Shown here one piece after another: positions 1-6,054 of a stretch of DNA of 7,843 bases. Every line of letters starts with the position of its first letter. Within the stretch, counting starts at the first letter, position 1. The translations under genes were made by a program, and so were the position numbers. The stretch is from positions 1-7,843 of the forward strand of contig JAJYSO010000062.1 of the NCBI GenBank assembly GCA_021793535.1, given 5' to 3'. Under the pieces are notes generated by a model, which was given only the letters and a program-made list of their open reading frames with translations, made no database searches and had not been told where the DNA came from. The DNA is from Bacteroidota bacterium (GTDB lineage: Bacteria; Bacteroidota; Bacteroidia; Flavobacteriales; Flavobacteriaceae).

Positions 1-1
1 A

Positions 2-250
2 GCGGTGGGGCGCAAACGTCAAGAATTAGTAGATAAATACGCAGAAAAAAGACGTCAGTTGAAGGAAGCTGGGGACTATGAGGCATTACAGAAACTGCCT
101 CGAAATGCAAGCCCAGTACGCCTGCACAATCGTTGTAAACTAACGGGAAGACCCAAAGGGTATATTCGTCAATTTGGAATTTCAAGGGTGAAATTCAGAG
201 AGATGGCCAATCAAGGGTTGATTCCCGGAGTGCGGAAAGCAAGTTGGTAA
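2..250 (+). CDS. rpsN: 30S ribosomal protein S14 (uS14), 5' end missing
   Basis: This is the C-terminal 82 residues of S14, which binds 16S rRNA in the 30S head near S3 and S10. The conserved block NASPVRLHNRCKLTGRP and the ending GLIPGVRKASW identify it. The reading frame is open to the window edge, and by alignment with the usual 89-residue Bacteroidota form about seven N-terminal residues lie upstream. The GTG at position 5 is therefore an internal valine codon, not a start. Only one cysteine is visible, in HNRCKLTG, so this is the long, zinc-independent (C-) form and not the 61-residue CxxC form. It lies 26 bases before rpsH, as expected in the spc operon. Confidence 0.97.
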   Translation, partial: AVGRKRQELVDKYAEKRRQLKEAGDYEALQKLPRNASPVRLHNRCKLTGRPKGYIRQFGISRVKFREMANQGLIPGVRKASW

Positions 251-276
251 GTTATTAAGATAAAAAAAAGATTGAA

Positions 277-675
277 ATGTTTACAGATCCTATTGCAGAT
301 TATTTGACGAGATTGAGAAACGCTTTAAGTGCTGGCCACCGCGTTGTGGAAATTCCATCTTCTAATGTCAAAAAAGAGATTACAAAGATTCTTTTTGATC
401 AGGGGTATATCTTGAGCTATAAGTTTATTAAGGAAGGGCAATTCGAAACCATTAAGATTGCATTGAAATACGATCGCGATTCCAAGGAATCCGTGATCAA
501 GGAGATTCAACGAATCAGTAAGCCTGGTTTGAGAAAGTATGCAAGTTACAAGGATATGCCGCGTATCTTAAATGGGCTTGGTGTGGCCATTGTTTCCACT
601 TCAAAAGGGGTGATGACAAACAAGCAGGCCGTTAATGAGAAAATTGGTGGCGAATTACTTTGCTACGTATATTAA
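277..675 (+). CDS. rpsH: 30S ribosomal protein S8 (uS8)
   Basis: S8 is a primary 16S rRNA-binding protein of the 30S platform. In E. coli it also represses the spc operon by binding its mRNA. The protein has 132 residues, the normal length. The N-terminal MFTDPIADYLTRLRNA and the C-terminal signature STSKGVMTNKQA (residues 107-118), which forms the RNA-binding core, are both present. The ATG at 277 gives the canonical N-terminus. The leader before it is A-rich (a run of eight A) and has no Shine-Dalgarno site, as is usual in Bacteroidota. Nothing looks broken. Whether S8 autoregulates here cannot be judged, because the likely target upstream is outside the window. Confidence 0.98.
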   Translation: MFTDPIADYLTRLRNALSAGHRVVEIPSSNVKKEITKILFDQGYILSYKFIKEGQFETIKIALKYDRDSKESVIKEIQRISKPGLRKYASYKDMPRILNGLGVAIVSTSKGVMTNKQAVNEKIGGELLCYVY

Positions 676-695
676 TTTTATAAAGGAAAAGAATT

Positions 696-1238
696 ATGTC
701 TAGAATAGGGAAAAGCCCAGTTAATATTCCGGATGGAGTAACGGTCGAGATAAAGGAAGATGTGGTGACAGTAAAAGGTAAACTCGGAGAGTTGTCACAG
801 CAATTTTCTGACGTGACCATTCGTATTGAAGAAGGGGAAGTGATCGTAGAAAGACCTTCGGATGTAAAAGACGTTAGAGCTAAACACGGTCTTTACCGTT
901 CATTGATCCAAAACATGGTCGTTGGTGTTTCGGAAGGATACACAAAGGAACTTGAGCTCATAGGAGTAGGGTATAGAGCTTCGAACCAAGGTCAAAAATT
1001 GGATATGGCATTGGGGTTCTCTCATAACATTGTGATGGATTTGGCTCCTGAGATAAAAGTGGAGACCATTACAGAAAAAGGTAAGAATCCGATGATCAAG
1101 TTGACCTCTCATGATAAGCAATTGGTAGGTCAAGTAGCAGCTAAAATCCGTTCATACCGTAAGCCAGAACCTTATAAAGGAAAAGGTATTAAGTATGTGG
1201 GTGAATATATAAGACGTAAAGCAGGTAAATCCGCTTAA
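696..1238 (+). CDS. rplF: 50S ribosomal protein L6 (uL6)
   Basis: L6 binds 23S rRNA near the sarcin-ricin loop at the base of the L7/L12 stalk, close to the site of elongation-factor action. It has 180 residues, full length for the family, with two repeated alpha/beta domains (roughly residues 1-82 and 83-180). The start MSRIGKSPVNIPDGV and the C-terminal block PEPYKGKGIKYVGEYIRRKAGKSA (residues 157-180) are diagnostic. An AAGGA at 683-687 lies eight bases before the ATG, a well-placed Shine-Dalgarno-like site. Such sites are uncommon in this phylum and it may be chance in A-rich DNA. The gap after S8 is 20 bases. Confidence 0.98.
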   Translation: MSRIGKSPVNIPDGVTVEIKEDVVTVKGKLGELSQQFSDVTIRIEEGEVIVERPSDVKDVRAKHGLYRSLIQNMVVGVSEGYTKELELIGVGYRASNQGQKLDMALGFSHNIVMDLAPEIKVETITEKGKNPMIKLTSHDKQLVGQVAAKIRSYRKPEPYKGKGIKYVGEYIRRKAGKSA

Positions 1239-1251
1239 TTAGATTAGAGTT

Positions 1252-1605
1252 ATGGCATTTTCAAAGATCAAGAGAAGAAAACGTATAAAAAGAGGGATTC
1301 GAAAAAAGATATTTGGCAGCGCAGAGCGCCCAAGATTGACTGTTTTTCGAAGCAATAAGGAAATTTATGCCCAAATTGTCAATGACGATGAGTCCAAAAC
1401 AATTTTGTCTGTTTCCTCAAGAGATAAAGGTGTTGATGAAAAGGGCACTAAAAGTGAAGTTGCTTTTGCTGTGGGCGAACGCTTGGCAAAAGTCGCTTTG
1501 GATAAAGGAGTAGAAAAGGTAACTTTTGACCGAAATGGCTATTTGTTTCACGGACGAGTGAAGGCTTTAGCCGATGGAGCACGCAAAGGAGGACTTAATT
1601 TTTAA
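1252..1605 (+). CDS. rplR: 50S ribosomal protein L18 (uL18)
   Basis: L18 binds 5S rRNA together with L5 and helps dock it in the central protuberance of the 50S subunit. The 117-residue length is normal. The N-terminus is a dense basic arm (KIKRRKRIKRGIRKKI, residues 5-20). It is followed by the conserved ERPRLTVFRSNKEIYAQIV (residues 25-43) and ends in FDRNGYLFHGRVKALADGARKGGLNF (residues 92-117), the family's C-terminal signature. The start at 1252 lies 13 bases after L6, with no Shine-Dalgarno motif visible. No anomalies are seen. Confidence 0.98.
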   Translation: MAFSKIKRRKRIKRGIRKKIFGSAERPRLTVFRSNKEIYAQIVNDDESKTILSVSSRDKGVDEKGTKSEVAFAVGERLAKVALDKGVEKVTFDRNGYLFHGRVKALADGARKGGLNF

Positions 1606-1621
1606 GAAATAAGAAGAAATT

Positions 1622-2146
1622 ATGTATCAGGATTATAAGAATGTTGAATTCGTTAAACCTAGCGGTTTAGAGCTTAAGGATCAATTAGTCGGTGTTCAAC
1701 GGGTTGCTAAAGTTACAAAAGGAGGGCGTACCTTTGGTTTTTCAGCTATTGTGGTTGTCGGGAATGAGAACGGAGTGGTTGGACATGGTTTGGGAAAATC
1801 GAATGAAGTTTCTGGCGCAATTGCAAAGGGGATTGAGGATGCCAAAAAGAATTTGGTCCGTGTTCCGTTGTTTAAAGGGACGGTTCCACATGAACAAAAA
1901 GGAAAGTACGGTGGTGCACGTGTATTGCTAATGCCTGCCTCTGAAGGTACCGGGGTGATTGCTGGTGGACCGGTAAGGGCTGTTGTTGAATTGGCAGGGA
2001 TTTCGGATTTATTGTCTAAGAGCCAAGGATCTTCCAACCCGCACAACGTGGTAAAGGCTACTTTTGACGCACTCTTGAGAATGCGAAGTGCAGAATCAAT
2101 CGCCAAGCAAAGAGGAGTTTCCTTAGAAAAAGTATTTAACGGTTAA
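1622..2146 (+). CDS. rpsE: 30S ribosomal protein S5 (uS5)
   Basis: S5 sits on the back of the 30S subunit, contacts S4 and S8, and influences decoding accuracy and mRNA entry. Its 174 residues carry the N-terminal dsRNA-binding-like S5 domain (about 20-85), including VTKGGRTFGFSAIVVVGN (residues 31-48). The C-terminal domain (about 97-165) includes GTGVIAGGPVRAVVELAGISD (109-129), a long-conserved block. The KGGR loop around residues 33-36 lies in the region where spectinomycin-resistance changes arise in E. coli S5, and the residues look wild-type. The start MYQDYKNVEFVKPSGLELKD is a lineage-style N-terminus. The gap to L18 is 16 bases. Confidence 0.98.
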   Translation: MYQDYKNVEFVKPSGLELKDQLVGVQRVAKVTKGGRTFGFSAIVVVGNENGVVGHGLGKSNEVSGAIAKGIEDAKKNLVRVPLFKGTVPHEQKGKYGGARVLLMPASEGTGVIAGGPVRAVVELAGISDLLSKSQGSSNPHNVVKATFDALLRMRSAESIAKQRGVSLEKVFNG

Positions 2147-2157
2147 TCGTAGTTATA

Positions 2158-2340
2158 ATGGCAAAGATAAAAATTACCAAAGTCCGCAGTGATATCAACC
2201 GCAATGGGAAACAGAGAAGAATCCTTGAGGCACTCGGATTGAGAAAGATGAGTCAAACTGTGGAGCAAGAAGACACGGCGGCCATCAGAGGGATGATTAA
2301 TAAAGTAAAACACTTGGTTTCTGTCGAAGAAGCAAAATAA
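2158..2340 (+). CDS. rpmD: 50S ribosomal protein L30 (uL30)
   Basis: L30 is a small 50S protein of the ferredoxin-like L30/L7e fold that binds 23S rRNA. It has 60 residues, the usual short bacterial form. The motifs LEALGLRKM (residues 23-31), QTVEQEDTAAIRGMI (33-47) and KVKHLV (49-54) identify it clearly, despite its small size. The segment SDINRNGKQRR replaces the more widespread SxIGRPxxQ, which is how Flavobacteria-type L30 proteins commonly read (recollection, not a search). It is tightly packed, 11 bases after rpsE and 6 before rplO, so translational coupling is likely. Confidence 0.97.
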   Translation: MAKIKITKVRSDINRNGKQRRILEALGLRKMSQTVEQEDTAAIRGMINKVKHLVSVEEAK

Positions 2341-2346
2341 GAAGTT

Positions 2347-2799
2347 ATGAAATTAGATAATTTAAAACCTGCAGAGGGTTCTGTTGTTTCAAATACAAAA
2401 CGTGTTGGTCGAGGGGTTCCTTCAGGAAAAGGTCGAACTTCTGGCCGTGGCCATAAGGGAGCAAAATCTCGTTCCGGATATTCTAAGAAAATAGGATTTG
2501 AGGGAGGGCAAATGCCTTTGCAACGAAGAGTGCCTAAGTTTGGATTTAAGAACATCAACTACAAAGAATACAGGATCATTAACTTGGACCGGCTACAGGA
2601 ATTGGCGGATCAGGGAAAAATTGCGGACTCTGTTAATTTTGATGATTTCAAAGCATTGGGAGTTGTAGGAAAGAAAGAGGAGTTGAAAGTTTTAGGGAAT
2701 GGAGAGTTGAAGGCAAAGCTTACGGTTCACGCCCACAAATTTACGGCTTCTGCCAAGGCTGCTATTGAGAAAGCGGGAGGCGAAGCTATCATACTTTAA
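2347..2799 (+). CDS. rplO: 50S ribosomal protein L15 (uL15)
   Basis: L15 is a late-assembling 50S protein whose extended N-terminal arm threads through 23S rRNA. The protein has 150 residues, normal length. The glycine- and arginine-rich arm at residues 20-54 (VGRGVPSGKGRTSGRGHKG, then GGQMPLQRRVPKFGF at 53-67) is the family hallmark. The C-terminal globular part ends in HAHKFTASAKAAIEKAGGEAIIL. It starts six bases after rpmD and ends 11 bases before secY, the invariant order of the spc operon. Nothing unusual is seen. Confidence 0.98.
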   Translation: MKLDNLKPAEGSVVSNTKRVGRGVPSGKGRTSGRGHKGAKSRSGYSKKIGFEGGQMPLQRRVPKFGFKNINYKEYRIINLDRLQELADQGKIADSVNFDDFKALGVVGKKEELKVLGNGELKAKLTVHAHKFTASAKAAIEKAGGEAIIL

Positions 2800-2810
2800 A
2801 CCTATTTTTA

Positions 2811-4142
2811 ATGAAGTTTATTGAGACCATTAAGAGCGTTTGGAAAATAGAAGAACTGAGGAATCGGATCTTACTGACCCTCGGTTTTTTGTTAGTATAT
2901 CGCTTTGGAGCACAAATTGTATTGCCGGGTATTGACGCGGAGCAATTAGCAAATCTGGCCACCCAAACGGATGGTGGACTTTTAGGATTGTTAAATGCTT
3001 TTACGGGGGGTGCTTTTTCTAATGCCTCCATTTTTGCGTTGGGAATTATGCCCTACATCTCGGCTTCCATCGTTGTGCAGCTGATGGGGATTGCTGTTCC
3101 TTACCTTCAAAAACTTCAAAAAGACGGCGAGAGTGGCCGAAAAAAACTCGATCAAATTACAAGGTGGCTGACCATTGCAATTACACTGGTACAGGGTCCT
3201 GGGTATATTATTAACCTTTTTCATACCCTACCGGAGAGTGCTTTTATGATGCAGAGTCAGACCATGTTTATCACCAGTGCTGTAGTGATCTTGACTACGG
3301 GATGTATTTTTGCCATGTGGATGGGTGAGCGCATTACCGAAAACGGTGTGGGGAATGGTATTTCCTTATTGATTATGGTAGGGATTATCGCAAGGCTTCC
3401 AGCTTCCTTTATACAAGAGTTCAGCTCAAGATTCAATGAGTCTGGTGGATTGATTATGGTGCTCATTGAATTGGCGATTTGGTTTATCATTACCTTGGCT
3501 TCGGTCTATCTGGTGATGGCAATTCGAAAGATTCCTGTACAATATGCACGAAGAAGCGCTGGAGGTGGCTATGAACGCAGTGTTGGAGGTGCCCGACAAT
3601 TTATTCCTTTGAAGTTGAATGCCTCAGGGGTAATGCCGATTATCTTTGCACAGGCGATTATGTTTGTCCCTGCGGCTTTAGCCGGACTTTCGGACTCGGA
3701 TTGGGCCTTGTCGATGAAGACGGCCTTTGAGAACCTCTTTGGGTTCTGGTATAACCTGGTCTTTGGATTACTGGTAATTATCTTTACTTATTTCTATACA
3801 GCCGTAACGGTTCCGACCAATAAAATGGCGGATGATTTAAAGCGTAGCGGTGGTTTTATACCCGGAATCAGACCGGGAACGGACACAGACAATTTTTTGG
3901 ATAAAATTATGTCTCAGATTACCTTCCCAGGTTCCATTTTCTTAGCATTGATCTCTATATTCCCGGCAATTGTTGTCAATATAGGCGTGCAAGACGGGTG
4001 GGCCTTATTCTATGGAGGTACTTCTCTACTGATTATGGTAGGGGTTGCAATTGATACGATGCAACAGGTAGATTCGTATTTGTTGAATCGACATTATGAC
4101 AGTCTAATTAAGACAGGAAAAAACAGGAAAGCGGTAGCTTAA
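2811..4142 (+). CDS. secY: Preprotein translocase subunit SecY
   Basis: SecY is the channel-forming subunit of the SecYEG translocon in the inner membrane, moving unfolded proteins out with SecA or inserting them co-translationally. The 443-residue protein fits ten transmembrane helices, the first at about 20-40. The plug region lies near residues 57-75 (GLLGLLNAFTGGAFSN), followed by IMPYISASIVVQLM. Other landmarks are the loop LQKDGESGRKK (102-112), TENGVGNGIS (176-185), the cytoplasmic loop RKIPVQYARR (239-248) and the second functional loop GGFIPGIRPG (347-356), with the conserved arginine at 354 that matters for SecA and ribosome contact. The C-terminus is a short basic tail. It is followed after four bases by infA, with no adk or map gene between them. 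Confidence 0.98.
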   Translation: MKFIETIKSVWKIEELRNRILLTLGFLLVYRFGAQIVLPGIDAEQLANLATQTDGGLLGLLNAFTGGAFSNASIFALGIMPYISASIVVQLMGIAVPYLQKLQKDGESGRKKLDQITRWLTIAITLVQGPGYIINLFHTLPESAFMMQSQTMFITSAVVILTTGCIFAMWMGERITENGVGNGISLLIMVGIIARLPASFIQEFSSRFNESGGLIMVLIELAIWFIITLASVYLVMAIRKIPVQYARRSAGGGYERSVGGARQFIPLKLNASGVMPIIFAQAIMFVPAALAGLSDSDWALSMKTAFENLFGFWYNLVFGLLVIIFTYFYTAVTVPTNKMADDLKRSGGFIPGIRPGTDTDNFLDKIMSQITFPGSIFLALISIFPAIVVNIGVQDGWALFYGGTSLLIMVGVAIDTMQQVDSYLLNRHYDSLIKTGKNRKAVA

Positions 4143-4146
4143 CATT

Positions 4147-4362
4147 ATGGCAAAACAAAAAGCGATAGAACAGGACGGAACGATAATTGAAGCTTTATCT
4201 AATGCGATGTTTAGAGTGGAGTTGGAGAATGGGCATGTAGTGACGGCGCACATTTCAGGTAAGATGAGAATGCATTATATTAAACTTTTACCTGGGGATA
4301 AAGTAAAATTGGAGATGAGCCCTTATGACTTGACAAAGGGGAGAATTACCTATCGTTATTAA
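4147..4362 (+). CDS. infA: Translation initiation factor IF-1
   Basis: IF-1 occupies the 30S A site during initiation and works with IF-2 and IF-3. The 71-residue protein is a single OB-fold, exactly the family length. Recognisable blocks are IEALSNAMFRVELENGH (residues 14-30), HISGKMRMHYIKLLPGD (35-51), which holds the basic rRNA-contacting surface, and SPYDLTKGRITYRY (58-71). It begins four bases after the secY stop, so its translation is probably coupled to SecY. It is the last gene of the first block; a 96-base gap with a promoter motif follows. Confidence 0.98.
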   Translation: MAKQKAIEQDGTIIEALSNAMFRVELENGHVVTAHISGKMRMHYIKLLPGDKVKLEMSPYDLTKGRITYRY

Positions 4363-4398
4363 ATCGAATAAACTAAGTAGAGTTAAAGGATAATTTTA

Positions 4399-4406
4399 TA
4401 TCTTTG
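4399..4406 (+). promoter_or_regulatory. Bacteroidota -7 promoter element for the rpmJ-rplQ block
   Basis: TATCTTTG matches the Bacteroidota primary-sigma -7 consensus TAnnTTTG exactly. It lies in the only sizeable gap before the distal block and is followed by GCACTCCC and an A-run, placing a start of transcription at about 4411-4414 and giving a leader of roughly 45 bases before rpmJ. I could not find a good -33 TTG or TTTG at the usual 17-23 base spacing, so the promoter may be weak or activator-independent with a degenerate -33. The inference is an internal promoter for rpmJ, rpsM, rpsK, rpsD, rpoA and rplQ in addition to read-through from the spc genes. Confidence 0.6.
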
Positions 4407-4413
4407 CACTCCC

Positions 4414-4435
4414 AAAAAATAGAATCTTATTTTTT
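4414..4435 (+). promoter_or_regulatory. A/U-only hairpin at the start of the rpmJ leader
   Basis: AAAAAATA at 4414-4421 is perfectly complementary to TATTTTTT at 4428-4435, and an extra G-U pair closes the stem to leave a four-base loop, AATC. The stem holds no G-C pair, so it is weak. The T-run continues to 4436. It begins where the transcript from the 4399 element should start. It could be a weak bidirectional-type terminator for the upstream operon, a leader structure affecting initiation, or simply A/T-rich intergenic DNA. Confidence 0.3.
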
Positions 4436-4458
4436 TGCATTATAAAAGCTGATTAAGT

Positions 4459-4575
4459 ATGAAAGTTAGAGCTTCAATAAAAAAACGAAGTCCCGATTGT
4501 AAAATCGTTAGAAGAAAGGGACGTTTGTACGTAATTAATAAAAAGAATCCACGATTTAAACAAAGACAAGGTTAA
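4459..4575 (+). CDS. rpmJ: 50S ribosomal protein L36 (bL36), zinc-free form
   Basis: L36 is the smallest 50S protein and helps organise 23S rRNA near the elongation-factor binding region. The ORF encodes 38 residues, starting MKVRASIKKRSPDCKIV and ending NPRFKQRQG, both diagnostic. Compared with the zinc-ribbon form of E. coli (ligands C11, C14, C27, H33), this protein has S11, C14, N27 and F33. Three of the four ligands are lost, so it is the C- type that should not bind zinc. The stop codon is one base before the rpsM ATG, implying tight translational coupling. It heads the second block, as is common in Bacteroidota and Firmicutes. Confidence 0.96.
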   Translation: MKVRASIKKRSPDCKIVRRKGRLYVINKKNPRFKQRQG

Positions 4576-4576
4576 T

Positions 4577-4951
4577 ATGGCAAGAATAGCTGGAGTTGAT
4601 ATTCCCAATCATAAACGCGGTGTGATTTCTTTGACTTATATCTATGGTATAGGAAAGAGCAGAGCACAAGAGATTTTGGAAAAGGCCAAAATTGATGAGG
4701 ATAAAAAAGTTGGTGAATGGACCGATGAAGAATCCGGGCGCGTTAGACAAATTATTAGTGATTATACCATTGAAGGGCAGTTGCGTTCTGAGACGCAAAT
4801 GAACATTAAGCGTTTGATGGATATTGGGTGCTATAGAGGTATTCGCCATAGATCAGGATTGCCTTTGCGTGGACAACGTACCAAGAATAACTCTCGTACG
4901 CGAAAAGGTAGACGCAAAACGGTTGCAAATAAGAAAAAAGTAACGAAATAA
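4577..4951 (+). CDS. rpsM: 30S ribosomal protein S13 (uS13)
   Basis: S13 lies in the 30S head, forms intersubunit bridges to the 50S subunit, and its C-terminal tail reaches the P-site tRNA. The 124-residue sequence has the N-terminal helix-two-turn-helix region with MARIAGVDIPNHKRGVISLTYIYGIG (1-26). The central IKRLMDIGCYRGIRHRSGLPLRGQRTK (77-103) and the very basic tail NNSRTRKGRRKTVANKKKVTK (104-124) follow. All are standard. The start is one base after the L36 stop. The order rpmJ-rpsM-rpsK-rpsD-rpoA-rplQ is the classical alpha operon. Confidence 0.98.
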   Translation: MARIAGVDIPNHKRGVISLTYIYGIGKSRAQEILEKAKIDEDKKVGEWTDEESGRVRQIISDYTIEGQLRSETQMNIKRLMDIGCYRGIRHRSGLPLRGQRTKNNSRTRKGRRKTVANKKKVTK

Positions 4952-4963
4952 GGAAATTGAATT

Positions 4964-5353
4964 ATGGCTAAGTCGAATACGTCAAATAAGAAGAAAAAAA
5001 TTCAGGTGGAGCCTTTTGGAGAGGCCTACATCTCTTCTTCTTTTAACAATATTATTGTTTCCTTGACCAACAAGAAGGGGGATGTTATTTCATGGTCCTC
5101 TGCCGGTAAAATGGGATTTAGAGGAAGCAAGAAGAATACGCCTTACGCTGCGCAAATGGCCGCTGAAGATGCAGGAAAAGTTGCTTTTGATGCAGGGTTG
5201 CGAAAGGTAAAGGTTTTTGTGAAGGGTCCCGGTAACGGTCGAGAGTCTGCGATCCGCAGCTTGCACAATCTGGGCGTGGAGGTTACCGAAATCATTGATG
5301 TGACACCAATCCCCCATAACGGATGTCGTCCCCCCAAGCGAAGAAGAGTATAA
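4964..5353 (+). CDS. rpsK: 30S ribosomal protein S11 (uS11)
   Basis: S11 is a platform protein next to the mRNA exit channel and helix 45 of 16S rRNA. The 129-residue protein has a basic, lineage-variable N-terminus (SNTSNKKKKIQVEP), then SSFNNIIVSLTNKKGDVISWSSAGKMGFRGSKK (25-57) and the C-terminal signature DVTPIPHNGCRPPKRRRV (112-129). Asn119-Gly120 matches the site that becomes isoaspartate in E. coli S11, so the same modification is possible. An AAGGA at 4950-4954 overlaps the rpsM stop, nine bases before the ATG; it may act as a Shine-Dalgarno site or be chance. Confidence 0.98.
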   Translation: MAKSNTSNKKKKIQVEPFGEAYISSSFNNIIVSLTNKKGDVISWSSAGKMGFRGSKKNTPYAAQMAAEDAGKVAFDAGLRKVKVFVKGPGNGRESAIRSLHNLGVEVTEIIDVTPIPHNGCRPPKRRRV

Positions 5354-5374
5354 TTTATAACAATTTGTTTAATT

Positions 5375-5412
5375 GGATTATCGAAGGATTGGTATGCCTT
5401 AATTCATAATCC
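5375..5412 (+). promoter_or_regulatory. Candidate hairpin leader upstream of rpsD
   Basis: The 73-base gap between rpsK and rpsD can form an outer stem of seven perfect pairs, GGATTAT (5375-5381) with ATAATCC (5406-5412), extendable by one T-G wobble. An inner stem AAGG (5384-5387) with CCTT (5397-5400) closes a nine-base loop. It ends 14 bases before the rpsD ATG, and no T-run follows, so it is not a terminator. S4 is a well-known autoregulator of its own operon in E. coli and Bacillus, so an S4-binding leader is a reasonable inference, but the fold is hand-drawn and untested. Confidence 0.35.
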
Positions 5413-5426
5413 GTAGTTTTAGAGAT

Positions 5427-6032
5427 ATGGCAAGATATATTGGACCCAAATCAAAAATTGCTCGTAAATTTGGCGAGCCCATTTACGGCGATGACAAATC
5501 TTTTGAAAAAAAGAAATACCCTCCGGGTCAACATGGAAATCAAAGAAGGAGAGGGAAGAAGTCGGAGTATGCACTCCAGCTGGAAGAGAAACAAAAAGCA
5601 AAGTATACCTATGGTATTCTAGAGCGTCAGTTTAGACGCATGTTCGAGAAGGCAAACCGCCGTAAGGGAATTACGGGGGAAATTTTGCTGCAACTCTGTG
5701 AAGGGCGCTTGGACAATATCGTATACCGTTTGGGATTGGCTCCCACTCGAAATGGAGCGCGTCAATTGGTTTCTCATAAGCACATTGTAGTGAACGGAGA
5801 AATCGTCAATATCCCTTCTTATCAGGTGGATGTAAATGATGTGATTGGGGTACGTGAAAAATCAAAATCCCTTTTAGTGATCCAAAGTTCTTTAGAGCGA
5901 TCTACACCTGTTCTTGAATGGCTTTCTTGGAATGCAGAAAAAATGGAAGGAACGGTGGTTGCTGTTCCACAACGTGAACAAATCCACGAAAACATTAATA
6001 CACAATTAATTGTAGAGTTATATTCTAAATAA
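5427..6032 (+). CDS. rpsD: 30S ribosomal protein S4 (uS4)
   Basis: S4 nucleates 30S assembly by binding the 5' domain of 16S rRNA and, with S3 and S5, lines the mRNA entry channel. The 201-residue protein has the N-terminal domain beginning MARYIGPKSKIARKFGEPIYG and the block YPPGQHGNQRRRGKKSEYALQL (31-52). The S4 RNA-binding domain, about 94-155, contains RLDNIVYRLGLAPTRNGARQLVSH. No N-terminal zinc-binding cysteine cluster is present, so it is the C- form. The unusually long gap in front of it, in an otherwise compact operon, suggests separate control. The protein ends LIVELYSK, as is normal. Confidence 0.98.
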   Translation: MARYIGPKSKIARKFGEPIYGDDKSFEKKKYPPGQHGNQRRRGKKSEYALQLEEKQKAKYTYGILERQFRRMFEKANRRKGITGEILLQLCEGRLDNIVYRLGLAPTRNGARQLVSHKHIVVNGEIVNIPSYQVDVNDVIGVREKSKSLLVIQSSLERSTPVLEWLSWNAEKMEGTVVAVPQREQIHENINTQLIVELYSK

Positions 6033-6054
6033 TCCTTACAGAGCGTATTGAACT

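Noticed and set aside
5..7. GTG as a start codon for S14
   Set aside because: The frame is open to the window edge and alignment with the 89-residue form shows the true N-terminus lies upstream; the GTG falls within the conserved N-terminal helix.
1692..2106. Long open frames on both strands inside rpsE
   Set aside because: They overlap a fully conserved S5 gene, resemble no known protein and have no leader signals; they are coding shadows.
5414..5421. TAGTTTTA as a -7 element before rpsD
   Set aside because: It misses the final G of TAnnTTTG, and transcription would begin on the start codon itself.
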